From contig JADFCZ010000046.1 in NCBI GenBank assembly GCA_018263295.1, positions 1-41,748 on the forward strand: a stretch of DNA of 41,748 bases. The letters are read 5' to 3'. The notes under the pieces are model-generated. The model did no database searches and had not been told where the DNA came from. It saw only the letters and a program-made list of their open reading frames with translations. Made by a program: the position numbers and the translations under genes. Numbering within the stretch: position 1 is the stretch's first letter; each line of letters begins with the position of its first letter. The stretch comes from Conexibacter sp. Its GTDB lineage: Bacteria; Actinomycetota; Thermoleophilia; Solirubrobacterales; 70-9. Positions 1 through 6,851 of this stretch are shown piece by piece.

Positions 1-14
1 CTCGCGCTCGCCGG

Positions 15-20
15 TAAGCT
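15..20 (+). promoter_or_regulatory. -10 box (TAAGCT) of leaderless lipoprotein gene
   Basis: TAAGCT ends 8 nt before the GTG at 29. The same hexamer lies before the GTG at 33230. It fits the TANNNT spacing rule seen across the window and supports GTG 29 as the start. The -35 region lies outside the window. Confidence 0.45.
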
Positions 21-28
21 GGCGCGCG

Positions 29-1414
29 GTGGAGGTCCGTCGATCGAAAGCGCCGCTGTGGTCGCTCGTCATGCTGCCGTTGCTGGCCGTGCTCGGCGTC
101 TCGCTCTCGGGCTGCGCGTGGGAGCGGCCTGAGGATCCGGTCGTGGTGACCGGTGCCGAGGTGCCGAGGCTGGTCGGCGTGCCGCCCGGCGAAGTGATCG
201 CCTACCGCTGGCTCAACGACCGCTGGGAACAGCTGCCGGTGCAGGTCGACGAGCGCGCCCTGATCGACCTCGGCAGCGTCTACAACCAGGCTCCGAACGG
301 CTTCAGGGTCCTGACGTACACCGACCCGGGCACGTTCGCCGGGCCGGACCCGAACGTCGCCCTCGATGACAACGACGAGATCGCGTTCATGGGCCTCGAC
401 GCCGGGGTCAAGGCGAACGCCGGCTCGCGCCCGCCTGACGTGGTCGCTGGGAGCGGCGAGGAGATCAGGATCCACGATCCGGTCGGCAACCCGGCCGACG
501 CATACGTCTACCTCTACCGCCAGACCGGCAACCTGCCGCAGGACGCCGGCCGCTCCTACGTCGACTACGACTTCAACCTGCTGTCGGGCGACTACAAGGC
601 GACCTACAAGCTCCAGGACGGTCCCAACCCCGAGGACTCAACGGTCGAGACCCCCTACTACAGCCGTCACTTCGCCGACCGCTGGACATCCGACGGGCTG
701 CGGATCGCGGCGCCCGGCGCCTCGGGCGCCGACATCCTCGACCGCCACAAGAACCTGTTCGCGCCCGGCACCTGCGGCCGCAGCGAGGACACCTTCGACG
801 ATGCCGAGGGCGCCTTCATCGTCAACAAGAGCGGCCCGATCCGCGCGATCCGCTCCTACATCGGCGCCAACAGCGGACCGCTGACCGGTCGCCAGCACAT
901 CTTCTACGAGCGCAGCGAGGAGATCACGACGTTCCTTCGCGTCCACGCGATCCCCGGAGTCATGGATTTCTTCGACTACAGCCCTGCGGCCACCGGGATG
1001 ACCTACCGCAGCGACGTCGATCGCGACGGCGTCACGATCGACGGTCAGCCCGACAGCGTCGACTCCGGCAGGATCCGTTGGGAGACCGTGGACGGGTCGC
1101 AGGGCGGGCTCTCGATCGTTCACGACGTGGACACCGACATCGCCGGCCTCGGCTGGACCTCCTACTACTTCGACGACAGCACGCCGGCGTCGAGCGCGCC
1201 GGAGAAGCAGTGCACGGGCGACAACGCCGCCTACGGGTCCAGCGGCGTCTACGTCAACCAGTCGATTCCAAACACCGATCCGAGGACGACACCGTTCAAG
1301 TCGCTCACGGACCGACGGACGATCTTCTACGAGCGGCCGGGGCAGGCCAACGGCGTCAAGCGCGCAGAGCAGCTCGATCGTCCGATGGAGGTCGCGGTCA
1401 CGCCTGCCGACTGA
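29..1414 (+). CDS. Secreted lipoprotein of unknown function
   Basis: This is a 461-residue protein with a lipoprotein signal: a basic start, a hydrophobic stretch at about residues 10-25 and a lipobox LSGC with Cys29. The mature protein should be tethered to the outer face of the membrane. The rest is Asp/Gly/Tyr-rich, soluble and without transmembrane segments, and looks like an all-beta extracellular domain (for example FEYRQ/FYERSEE-type strands and several DxDxD turns that could bind calcium). I recognise no catalytic motif or family. It starts at GTG 29, preceded by a TAAGCT hexamer at leaderless spacing. The next gene begins 92 bp after the stop and has its own Shine-Dalgarno, so this is probably a single-gene unit. 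The reading frame is certain; function is unknown. Confidence 0.8.
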   Translation: MEVRRSKAPLWSLVMLPLLAVLGVSLSGCAWERPEDPVVVTGAEVPRLVGVPPGEVIAYRWLNDRWEQLPVQVDERALIDLGSVYNQAPNGFRVLTYTDPGTFAGPDPNVALDDNDEIAFMGLDAGVKANAGSRPPDVVAGSGEEIRIHDPVGNPADAYVYLYRQTGNLPQDAGRSYVDYDFNLLSGDYKATYKLQDGPNPEDSTVETPYYSRHFADRWTSDGLRIAAPGASGADILDRHKNLFAPGTCGRSEDTFDDAEGAFIVNKSGPIRAIRSYIGANSGPLTGRQHIFYERSEEITTFLRVHAIPGVMDFFDYSPAATGMTYRSDVDRDGVTIDGQPDSVDSGRIRWETVDGSQGGLSIVHDVDTDIAGLGWTSYYFDDSTPASSAPEKQCTGDNAAYGSSGVYVNQSIPNTDPRTTPFKSLTDRRTIFYERPGQANGVKRAEQLDRPMEVAVTPAD

Positions 1415-1488
1415 GCCGGCCTTCGTGGGTGGCCGGCTGTTTGCCCGCCACGGCGTCGGGTAGCGCATTCGCAGGAGGGTCAAACCCC

Positions 1489-1499
1489 AGGAGAGGGGG
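1489..1499 (+). promoter_or_regulatory. Strong Shine-Dalgarno of small-gene pair
   Basis: A purine run AGGAGAGGGGG sits 7 nt before the GTG at 1507. It decides the start of the small gene and marks one of the few clearly leadered genes in the window. Confidence 0.6.
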
Positions 1500-1506
1500 C
1501 GAAACA

Positions 1507-1716
1507 GTGGACCGGGAACGAGCCCAGCTCGATCAGATGCTCGACGAGGGTCGCCCGTTGCAGGAGATCGAGGATCGGATCGCAGAGATGCCGGTGACGA
1601 AAGAGGCGAAGGCGGCCCTGTGGTTGCGGACCTGCCTGCGAACGAGGGCACAGCGGGAGTCCGAGGAGGGCTGGAAGTACCGGCAGCTCGGCGGCGAGGA
1701 GTGGGTGGCGCGATGA
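1507..1716 (+). CDS. Small hypothetical protein (69 aa)
   Basis: This highly charged, probably helical 69-residue protein reads VDRERAQLDQML at its start and ends GGEEWVAR. It has no signal peptide, membrane segment, Cys pair or recognised domain. The middle (DEGRPLQEIEDRIAEMPV) resembles a short helix-turn-helix-like or scaffold helix pair, which is a weak resemblance only. The start is GTG 1507 because of the strong upstream Shine-Dalgarno. Its stop overlaps the next start as ATGA, so the two small genes are translationally coupled and probably work together. Coding is supported by the RBS, the coupling and GC-rich third positions. Confidence 0.6.
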   Translation: MDRERAQLDQMLDEGRPLQEIEDRIAEMPVTKEAKAALWLRTCLRTRAQRESEEGWKYRQLGGEEWVAR

Positions 1717-2012
1717 GCCTGCGCAGGGACCGGCCCTCAACCACGGAGGATCGCCGGCGAGCGTCCGAAACCGAAATGGCCCTCACCGCCTATGAATACG
1801 CGATGACCCGACGGGCCTCACTCAGCCTCCGGGCGGTCGCGGCCGAGCTCGGCCAGGTCCACCCCGAGACGGAGACCCCGGCCGAACGCAGGCGACGGGC
1901 ATCCGGATGCCTGGAGAAGGTCAAGGAGTCCGAGCGGATCCTCGCCGAGATGGCGCGCGATCGCGTCGGCCCCGGGGCGATCGGCAAACCCGGCCCCTCC
2001 GCCCAGGGATAG
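1713..2012 (+). CDS. Small hypothetical basic protein (99 aa)
   Basis: This 99-residue, Arg-rich cytosolic protein is coupled to the preceding gene by a 4-bp ATGA overlap. It has a predicted helical core around residues 25-80 (AYEYAMTRRASLSLRAV onward) and a Gly/Pro tail. No known motif is recognised. The size, charge and pairing would suit a nucleic-acid-binding or regulatory role, but this is a guess. The gene ends 62 bp before the homocysteine methyltransferase, which has its own -10 box, so the two-gene unit probably stands alone. Confidence 0.55.
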   Translation: MSLRRDRPSTTEDRRRASETEMALTAYEYAMTRRASLSLRAVAAELGQVHPETETPAERRRRASGCLEKVKESERILAEMARDRVGPGAIGKPGPSAQG

Positions 2013-2059
2013 CTCTGCCGCGTTCCCAGGTCCCGATGGCGCGAGCCGGCCGCCGCGGT

Positions 2060-2065
2060 TAGGAT
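2060..2065 (+). promoter_or_regulatory. -10 box (TAGGAT) of homocysteine methyltransferase gene
   Basis: TAGGAT ends 9 nt before ATG 2075, placing the transcription start at or within about 3 nt of the start codon. No Shine-Dalgarno is present. Confidence 0.5.
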
Positions 2066-2074
2066 CGAACGTCG

Positions 2075-3016
2075 ATGGCCGCGGAACGAGGGGACGCGCT
2101 TCCCCAACTCGGCGAAGGAGTCTTTCTCACCGACGGTGGGATCGAGACCTACCTGATCTTCCACCGCAACCTCGAACTGCCCGAGTTCGCTGCGTTCGAC
2201 CTGCTCAAGGACGAAGCCGGCCGGGACGAGCTCCGCGCCTACTACCGCCCGTTCATGGCGATGGCGGCCGAGCGCGACCTCGGCTTCGTGCTGGAGAGCC
2301 CGACCTGGCGGGCGAATCCCCGCTGGGCGGGGCGCGTCGGCTATGACTCCGACGAGCTTGCGGCGGCGAACCGCTCCGCGATCGTCCTGATGGAGGAGCT
2401 GCGCGGCGAGGCCGTGGACGGCTCGCGAGTCGTGATCAGCGGCTGCGTCGGGCCGCACGACGACGGCTACGTGCCCGGCGAGACTCTGGACGCGGACGCC
2501 GCCCGCTCGTACCACTCCGAGCAGATCGGGACGTTCGCCGAGACCGCCGCCGATCAGGTGACCGCGGTGACGATGACCTACGTGGAGGAGGCGATCGGAA
2601 TCGCTCGGGCCGCCGCCGACGCGGGGGTTCCCGCAGCCATCTCGTTCACCGTCGAGACGGACGGCCGCCTGCCGAGCGGCCAGCCGCTCGGTGACGCGAT
2701 CCTCGAGGCCGATGGCGACGACGGCAGCGAGATCGCCTACTTCATGGTCAACTGCGCCCATCCCACGCATTTCGGCGACGTGCTGGGTCCCGGCGAGGAA
2801 TGGGTGGGCCGGATCCGAGGGCTGCGCGCCAACTCCTCGACGATGAGCCACGCCGAGCTCGACGAGGCGGAGGAACTCGACGAGGGCGATCCGATCGACC
2901 TGGCCGAACGCCACGGGGCGCTGAAGGAGCGATTGCCGGGCCTGACCGTGTTCGGTGGCTGTTGCGGAACCGACGCCCGCCACGTGGAGGCGATTCGTGA
3001 CGCCGTGACGAGCTGA
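2075..3016 (+). CDS. Homocysteine S-methyltransferase family protein
   Basis: This 313-residue cytosolic enzyme is of the zinc-dependent homocysteine S-methyltransferase (pfam S-methyl_trans) family, which moves a methyl group from a donor such as S-methylmethionine or betaine to homocysteine. The barrel opens with LTDGGIETYL (residues 18-27). The zinc triad is visible as NCAHP (Cys227) and GGCCGT (Cys296, Cys297) near the C-terminus. The length matches the stand-alone YitJ/MmuM-like domain. A TAGGAT -10 box 9 nt upstream indicates a leaderless message starting at ATG 2075. The GST-fold gene follows 9 bp after the stop, so the two are probably co-transcribed. The methyl donor cannot be read from the sequence. 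Confidence 0.9.
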   Translation: MAAERGDALPQLGEGVFLTDGGIETYLIFHRNLELPEFAAFDLLKDEAGRDELRAYYRPFMAMAAERDLGFVLESPTWRANPRWAGRVGYDSDELAAANRSAIVLMEELRGEAVDGSRVVISGCVGPHDDGYVPGETLDADAARSYHSEQIGTFAETAADQVTAVTMTYVEEAIGIARAAADAGVPAAISFTVETDGRLPSGQPLGDAILEADGDDGSEIAYFMVNCAHPTHFGDVLGPGEEWVGRIRGLRANSSTMSHAELDEAEELDEGDPIDLAERHGALKERLPGLTVFGGCCGTDARHVEAIRDAVTS

Positions 3017-3025
3017 AGTCACGCG

Positions 3026-3679
3026 ATGACCATCGTCATCACCGCATTCGAACGCTCGCCCGACGGCGGCAAGGGCCTGGCCCGCGATACGCGCGTTCGC
3101 TGGGCATTGGAGGAGGTGGGCCTGCCCTACGAGGTGCGCCTCGTTTCGTTCGAGGCGAAGAAGGAGCAACCGCATCTGGGCCTGCATCCGTTCGGCCTGA
3201 TCCCGACCTACGAGGAGGGCGATCTCGTCCTGTTCGAGTCGGGGGCGATCGTGCTCCACATCGCGGAGAACCATCTGGGTCTGCTCCCCGAGGATCCCGG
3301 TGCGCGGGCGCGGGCGATCACCTGGATGTTCGCCGCGCTCAGCACCGTCGAGCCGCCGATCCTCGAGATCGTGATCGTCCGGTTCGCGGAGGGCGACAAG
3401 CCGTGGTCCGAGGAGCGCCTGGAGCTGGTCAAGGACCGGATTCGCGACCGGCTGGCCCAGCTGTCCGACCGGCTCGGGGACGCGGAGTGGCTCGACGGTG
3501 AGTTCAGCGCGGGCGACCTGATGATGGTGTCGGTCCTGCTCCGGTCGCGGCCCTCCGGGCTCCTCGACGAGTTCCCGAACCTGGCGGCCTACGCCGCACG
3601 CGGCGAGGCCCGGCCCGCCTACCGACGGGCCTTCGCCGCCCAGCTGGCGATCAACGCCCCCGACCGGGTCTCCGATTGA
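3026..3679 (+). CDS. Glutathione S-transferase family protein
   Basis: This 217-residue protein has a thioredoxin-like N-terminal half (residues about 2-80) and an all-helical C-terminal half. The N-domain carries the cis-Pro region and ESGAI loop (FGLIPTYEEGDLVLFESGAIVLHI) used by GSTs to hold the gamma-glutamyl part of a thiol. The C-terminal half contains the usual GDLMMVSVL helix, equivalent to the GST N-capping box. It sits 9 bp downstream of the homocysteine methyltransferase, a link to sulfur metabolism. Most actinobacteria use mycothiol rather than glutathione, so the true thiol or even the activity is open. The family call is firm; the substrate is unknown. Confidence 0.85.
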   Translation: MTIVITAFERSPDGGKGLARDTRVRWALEEVGLPYEVRLVSFEAKKEQPHLGLHPFGLIPTYEEGDLVLFESGAIVLHIAENHLGLLPEDPGARARAITWMFAALSTVEPPILEIVIVRFAEGDKPWSEERLELVKDRIRDRLAQLSDRLGDAEWLDGEFSAGDLMMVSVLLRSRPSGLLDEFPNLAAYAARGEARPAYRRAFAAQLAINAPDRVSD

Positions 3680-3687
3680 GCGAAGCC

Positions 3688-4218
3688 TCAGGGCCGGCCG
3701 ACGACGCAGACCGCCGGGACCGGGTCCAGATCCTCGGCGAGGATCCGGTCGACCGAGAACCCGCCCTGGCGCACCCGGCCGGCCAGCTCGTCGCCGAGGT
3801 CCCCGGTGCGATCCGGCGCGAAACCGCGGGCGTCCCAGAAGACGTGAACGGTTCCACTCCGGGCGAGGTGCCCGCGGACGGCGCCGAACGCCGCCTCCGG
3901 CTGCAGCCGGAACGGAGCGCAGTTGAACGCGAACACCTTGTCGAAGCGCTGATCACCCAGATCGGCGTCCTCCAGCGCGACGGCCTCGAGCACGGCCCTG
4001 GCTGCATCGATGTGCTCGCGGTTCCTCCGCGTGGCCGTCGCGATCATCTTCGGCGAGCGGTCGATCGCCGTGAGCGTGCCCGTCGTCAGCCTCTCGCAGA
4101 CCAGGTCGATCGCCACACCGTGACCGCAGCCGACCTCCAGCAGGCGGTCGGACGGGCCGACGGCGAGAGTGTCGACCGCCCAGACGAGTCGTTCCGATGC
4201 CCTGCCCGCCGTGGGCAC
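3688..4218 (-). CDS. Class I SAM-dependent methyltransferase
   Basis: This 176-residue cytosolic methyltransferase has a compact Rossmann fold. Motif I is LLEVGCGHG at residues 26-34, the acidic ribose-binding residue is in TAIDRSPKM at about 50-58, and a motif IV-like FDKVFAFNCAPF follows near 95. It starts at GTG 4218, one base after the stop of the cytochrome c gene, so it is the second gene of a two-gene minus-strand unit and relies on coupling. Its 3' end lies 8 bp from the end of the convergent GST gene. Substrate cannot be told. Confidence 0.85.
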   Translation of the reverse strand: MPTAGRASERLVWAVDTLAVGPSDRLLEVGCGHGVAIDLVCERLTTGTLTAIDRSPKMIATATRRNREHIDAARAVLEAVALEDADLGDQRFDKVFAFNCAPFRLQPEAAFGAVRGHLARSGTVHVFWDARGFAPDRTGDLGDELAGRVRQGGFSVDRILAEDLDPVPAVCVVGRP

Positions 4219-4219
4219 C

Positions 4220-4636
4220 TCACTCCGTCCCCAGCCAGGCGAGGAAATCGACGAGGCCTTCGAACTTCTGCGGCTTCTTCTCCTTCAGAGCCTCGTAGCT
4301 CGGCATGATCCCCGGACCCTCGGCCACGGCCGAGGCGATCTCGGCCCGGCTCAGCTCGGTGCCGACGCCGGTCAGATCGGGGCCCGGCCCATTGCTGCCG
4401 GACTCGCCGATCCGGTGGCAGGCCAGACACCCCGACTGCGCCGCCACGAGCCGTCCGGCCTCCAGTTCCCCGGGAACGGCGATTTCGATCTCGACCGGAG
4501 ATTCCGCGACGGGCGACGTCGACGGCGTCGACGTCGGCGGCGCCGGGTCATCGTCACAGCCCGCACCGGCGAGGGCGAGCGCAACTGCGCCGGCGGTCGC
4601 GAGCGCGATCCGGTCGAGCCGTCGGCCTCCTGCCAT
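4220..4636 (-). CDS. Exported c-type cytochrome
   Basis: This is a monohaem cytochrome c of 138 residues. A signal with basic N-region (MAGGRRLDR) and Ala/Leu-rich core ends in AGAGC (Cys27), a poor lipobox, so it is either lipid-anchored or signal-peptidase-cleaved. A Pro/Thr/Ser linker follows (residues 30-47). The haem site is CLACH (Cys70, Cys73, His74), and Met111 in GIMPSY is the likely distal ligand. I chose ATG 4636 rather than ATG 4651 because GATAAT lies 6 nt before 4636 and would be inside the longer reading. Small cytochromes like this carry electrons outside the membrane. No oxidase or cytochrome-maturation genes are nearby, so the partner is unknown. Confidence 0.88.
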   Translation of the reverse strand: MAGGRRLDRIALATAGAVALALAGAGCDDDPAPPTSTPSTSPVAESPVEIEIAVPGELEAGRLVAAQSGCLACHRIGESGSNGPGPDLTGVGTELSRAEIASAVAEGPGIMPSYEALKEKKPQKFEGLVDFLAWLGTE

Positions 4637-4642
4637 CGCACG

Positions 4643-4648
4643 ATTATC
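4643..4648 (-). promoter_or_regulatory. -10 box (GATAAT) of cytochrome c gene
   Basis: On the minus strand GATAAT is followed by 6 nt and then ATG 4636. It matches the bacterial -10 consensus in five of six bases and makes the upstream in-frame ATG 4651 an unlikely start. Confidence 0.5.
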
Positions 4649-4666
4649 CATCGTCTTGCCGGCGCG

Positions 4667-4672
4667 TAGGAT
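4667..4672 (+). promoter_or_regulatory. -10 box (TAGGAT) of RibD/DHFR-fold gene
   Basis: TAGGAT lies 13 nt before ATG 4686, predicting a leader of about 7 nt. It overlaps the alternative in-frame ATG 4671, which therefore could not be transcribed. Confidence 0.4.
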
Positions 4673-4685
4673 GCGTCGCGAGGCG

Positions 4686-5348
4686 ATGAGCAGGCTCCGG
4701 TGTCACATCTCGATCTCGCTGGACGGCTTCGTCGCGGGCCCGAACCAAAGCGAGGAGGAGCCGATCGGCGAGGGCGGCGAGCTGCTCCACGACTGGGTCG
4801 TCTCGCTCGCCGCTTGGCGCGAGACCCACCACCTCGAGGGCGGTGAGGAGAACGAGAACTCGCGGATCGTCGCGGAGGCGCGCGGGAACATCGGGGCGGC
4901 GGTGATGGGCCGGAACATGTTCGGGCCGATCGGAGGCGGCCCCTGGGACGGCGAGTGGAACGGCTGGTGGGGCGACGACCCGCCGTATCACTACCCGGTC
5001 TACGTCGTCACCCACCACCCGCGCGATCCGGTCGAGATGGAGGGCGGGACGACGTTCCGCTTCGTCACCGACGGGATCGAGTCAGCGCTGGAGCAGGCGA
5101 GGGCCGCGGCCGGCGGCAAGGACGTGATGCTCTGGGGCGGCGGCCAGATCATCTCCGAGTACCTGGCGGCGGGACTGATCGACGAGCTCGAGCTCCACGT
5201 CGTCCCGATCGTGCTCGGCGCCGGCTCACGCCTCTGGGACGGCCTCGATGGGCCGATGAAGTACGAGCTGGTCCGGGTCGTCGAGGCGCCCGGCGTCACC
5301 CACCTGAAGTACCGGACGGGCCTGAGCGACTCGCGGGACCCGGCCTGA
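4686..5348 (+). CDS. Dihydrofolate reductase / RibD C-terminal domain protein
   Basis: This 220-residue NADPH-dependent reductase fold protein opens with the typical CHISISLDGFVAGPN (residues 5-19), has the VMGRNMFGP loop near residue 75, and near the C-terminus the nucleotide-binding KDVMLWGGGQII and the strand ELELHVVPIVLGAG. These are the marks of the YwjB/RibD-C branch, which is usually annotated as DHFR-family but mostly untested in function. It is divergent from the cytochrome c gene. The stop abuts the convergent stop of the next gene with no spacer. ATG 4686 is chosen over ATG 4671 because of the TAGGAT box. Confidence 0.85.
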   Translation: MSRLRCHISISLDGFVAGPNQSEEEPIGEGGELLHDWVVSLAAWRETHHLEGGEENENSRIVAEARGNIGAAVMGRNMFGPIGGGPWDGEWNGWWGDDPPYHYPVYVVTHHPRDPVEMEGGTTFRFVTDGIESALEQARAAAGGKDVMLWGGGQIISEYLAAGLIDELELHVVPIVLGAGSRLWDGLDGPMKYELVRVVEAPGVTHLKYRTGLSDSRDPA

Positions 5349-6608
5349 TCAGTCGGCGACCCGGAATCTGAGGCCGGCCCGCTCGAAGCGGGGGGCCGAC
5401 TGGGTGCCGAGGGCGGCGGCCGGGGTCAGACAGCCGAGCGAGTGCGGGACGGGCGAGCGCTCGGAGAGGATCAGGCCGGCCTCGCCGATCATCTTCGCCG
5501 TGGTCAGATAACCGGGGTGGCCGTCGGCCTCGACGTCGACCTCGATCCGGTGCTCGCCGGTGGTGGCGCCCTCGATGCGCATCGACCACCGCCAGTCCTC
5601 GAGGCGGTCGGCGGCGGGGCCGGCGCCGGAGTCGGGGAGGACGCGGCCGAGGACCGAGCTGATCCGCCGCTTCGCGCCCGGGCCGGCGAGGAGCGTGCGG
5701 CGCATTCCGGCCTGGACCGCCGACAGCGCGCCGGCGGCGGCGAGGCGCGCCGGCAGGGTGAGCATGCCGCCGTCGAGGGCCATGCCCTCGCGATAGCGGA
5801 AGGGCGGGGGAGGGTCGCCGGGGGCGGTGATCTCGGCGGTGCGCTGGATCACCGCCGGGTTGATGAAGGCCGCCGGGCTCATCGGCGCGAGCACCGCGGT
5901 GCCGTTGCGGCGGACTCCGATCTCGATCGGGCTCGTCTCACGGACGAGGAGCGCCCGTGCGGGGTCGTCGATCAGCGCGCCGGGATCGGCGGCGACGGCG
6001 GAGTCGGGGTCGGCCGTCACCTCGACCATGCTCTGACTCGTCCCGCCCGAGACGCCGTCGGAGGGGCGAGGGATCCCCGGCGGCATCTTCACCCGGACCT
6101 CGAGGTCGACCGCGGCGAGGTCCTCGCCCCAGCGGGAGCGCGCCGCCTCGGCGGCCATCAGGACCGCGAGGTCGGGCGGCAGCGCCTCGAACCCGGCGAC
6201 CTGGACGATCGCCACGCCGCGGGCCCGCGCGGGCTCGTCGAAGTCGCGAAGGATGGTGCGGACGAACGGGATCTCGCCGCTGAGGTCGAAGTAGTGGGCG
6301 CCCTCGGCGACGCAAGCTGCGATCACCGGCCGGGCATGCCGTGTATAGGGCCCGACGAGGTTGAGTACGACCTTCGACCGCGCCGCCAGCGCCCGCAGCG
6401 ACTGCTCGTCGCCGGTGTCGGCGGCGATCTTCTCGGCGCCGGCGACGCCGACGTCCAGCAGGACGCGTTCGAGCTTGACCGGATCGCGGCCGGCCGCCGC
6501 CCAGTTGAAACCGTCCTCGAGCGAGCGCTCGTTGAGATAGGCGGCGACGCGCCGACCGGTTACCCCGGTGGCCCCGAGGACGACGACGGCGAGATCCTTT
6601 TCGGCCAT
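5349..6608 (-). CDS. Saccharopine dehydrogenase-like NAD(P)-binding protein
   Basis: This 419-residue protein has an N-terminal Rossmann fold (VVVLGATGVTGRRVAAYL, about residues 8-25) followed by VVLNLVGPYTRHARPVIAACVAEGAHYFDLSGE-type sequence, read in two segments at about 80-115. This is characteristic of the saccharopine-dehydrogenase-like and trans-acting enoyl reductase group of actinobacteria. Members include mycobacterial lipid enoyl reductases, but most lack known substrates. The region after residue 150 (PPGIPRPSDGVSGGTSQSMV) is also family-typical. A TAGGGT hexamer 6 nt before ATG 6608 suggests a leaderless single-gene transcript. The gene is tail-to-tail with the RibD/DHFR gene. 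Confidence 0.82.
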   Translation of the reverse strand: MAEKDLAVVVLGATGVTGRRVAAYLNERSLEDGFNWAAAGRDPVKLERVLLDVGVAGAEKIAADTGDEQSLRALAARSKVVLNLVGPYTRHARPVIAACVAEGAHYFDLSGEIPFVRTILRDFDEPARARGVAIVQVAGFEALPPDLAVLMAAEAARSRWGEDLAAVDLEVRVKMPPGIPRPSDGVSGGTSQSMVEVTADPDSAVAADPGALIDDPARALLVRETSPIEIGVRRNGTAVLAPMSPAAFINPAVIQRTAEITAPGDPPPPFRYREGMALDGGMLTLPARLAAAGALSAVQAGMRRTLLAGPGAKRRISSVLGRVLPDSGAGPAADRLEDWRWSMRIEGATTGEHRIEVDVEADGHPGYLTTAKMIGEAGLILSERSPVPHSLGCLTPAAALGTQSAPRFERAGLRFRVAD

Positions 6609-6614
6609 GCGCCC

Positions 6615-6620
6615 ACCCTA
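6615..6620 (-). promoter_or_regulatory. -10 box (TAGGGT) of saccharopine dehydrogenase-like gene
   Basis: On the minus strand TAGGGT is followed by 6 nt and then ATG 6608. The G-rich spacer could alternatively act as a short Shine-Dalgarno, so the leaderless reading is moderate. Confidence 0.35.
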
Positions 6621-6685
6621 ATGATGGGAATCGGCACCGGGGTCGAGGTGGCCGGAATCCGACCGCGGCGGGGTGGGACCGCTGC

Positions 6686-6691
6686 TAGATT
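6686..6691 (+). promoter_or_regulatory. -10 box (TAGATT) of tRNA-Val gene
   Basis: TAGATT ends 10 nt before the first base of the tRNA and would start transcription about 4 nt upstream of the mature 5' end. No convincing -35 hexamer is seen. Confidence 0.4.
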
Positions 6692-6701
6692 GCCGGACCC
6701 C

Positions 6702-6774
6702 GGGCGTTTAGCTCAGTTGGGAGAGCGCCAGCTCGACAAGCTGGAGGTCACTGGTTCGAGCCCAGTAACGCCCA
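6702..6774 (+). tRNA. tRNA-Val (anticodon GAC)
   Basis: The cloverleaf folds without mismatch: acceptor GGGCGTT with AACGCCC, D-stem GCTC with GAGC, anticodon stem CCAGC with GCTGG, T-stem ACTGG with CCAGT, and the TTCGAGC T-loop. The seven-base anticodon loop TCGACAA puts GAC at 6735-6737, which reads GUC/GUU valine codons. The discriminator is A6774 and CCA is not encoded. It stands alone between a divergent gene and the acyl-CoA dehydrogenase. Confidence 0.96.
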
Positions 6775-6838
6775 TCCACCGGGGTTGACGGGCGTCCGCC
6801 GGCGGGAGACCTCCGTGATCGTCTCGCGCAACGGTGAC

Positions 6839-6844
6839 TAATCT
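6839..6844 (+). promoter_or_regulatory. -10 box (TAATCT) of acyl-CoA dehydrogenase gene
   Basis: TAATCT ends 7 nt before ATG 6852. It overlaps the in-frame GTG at 6834, arguing against that longer start. Confidence 0.42.
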
Positions 6845-6851
6845 CCGGCCC

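Noticed and set aside
2041-2074. SAM riboswitch or other leader for the homocysteine methyltransferase
   Set aside because: Only 62 bp separate it from the upstream gene and the -10 box leaves no room for a leader.
4671-4685. Alternative ATG for the RibD/DHFR-fold gene
   Set aside because: It lies inside the TAGGAT box that would be its own promoter.
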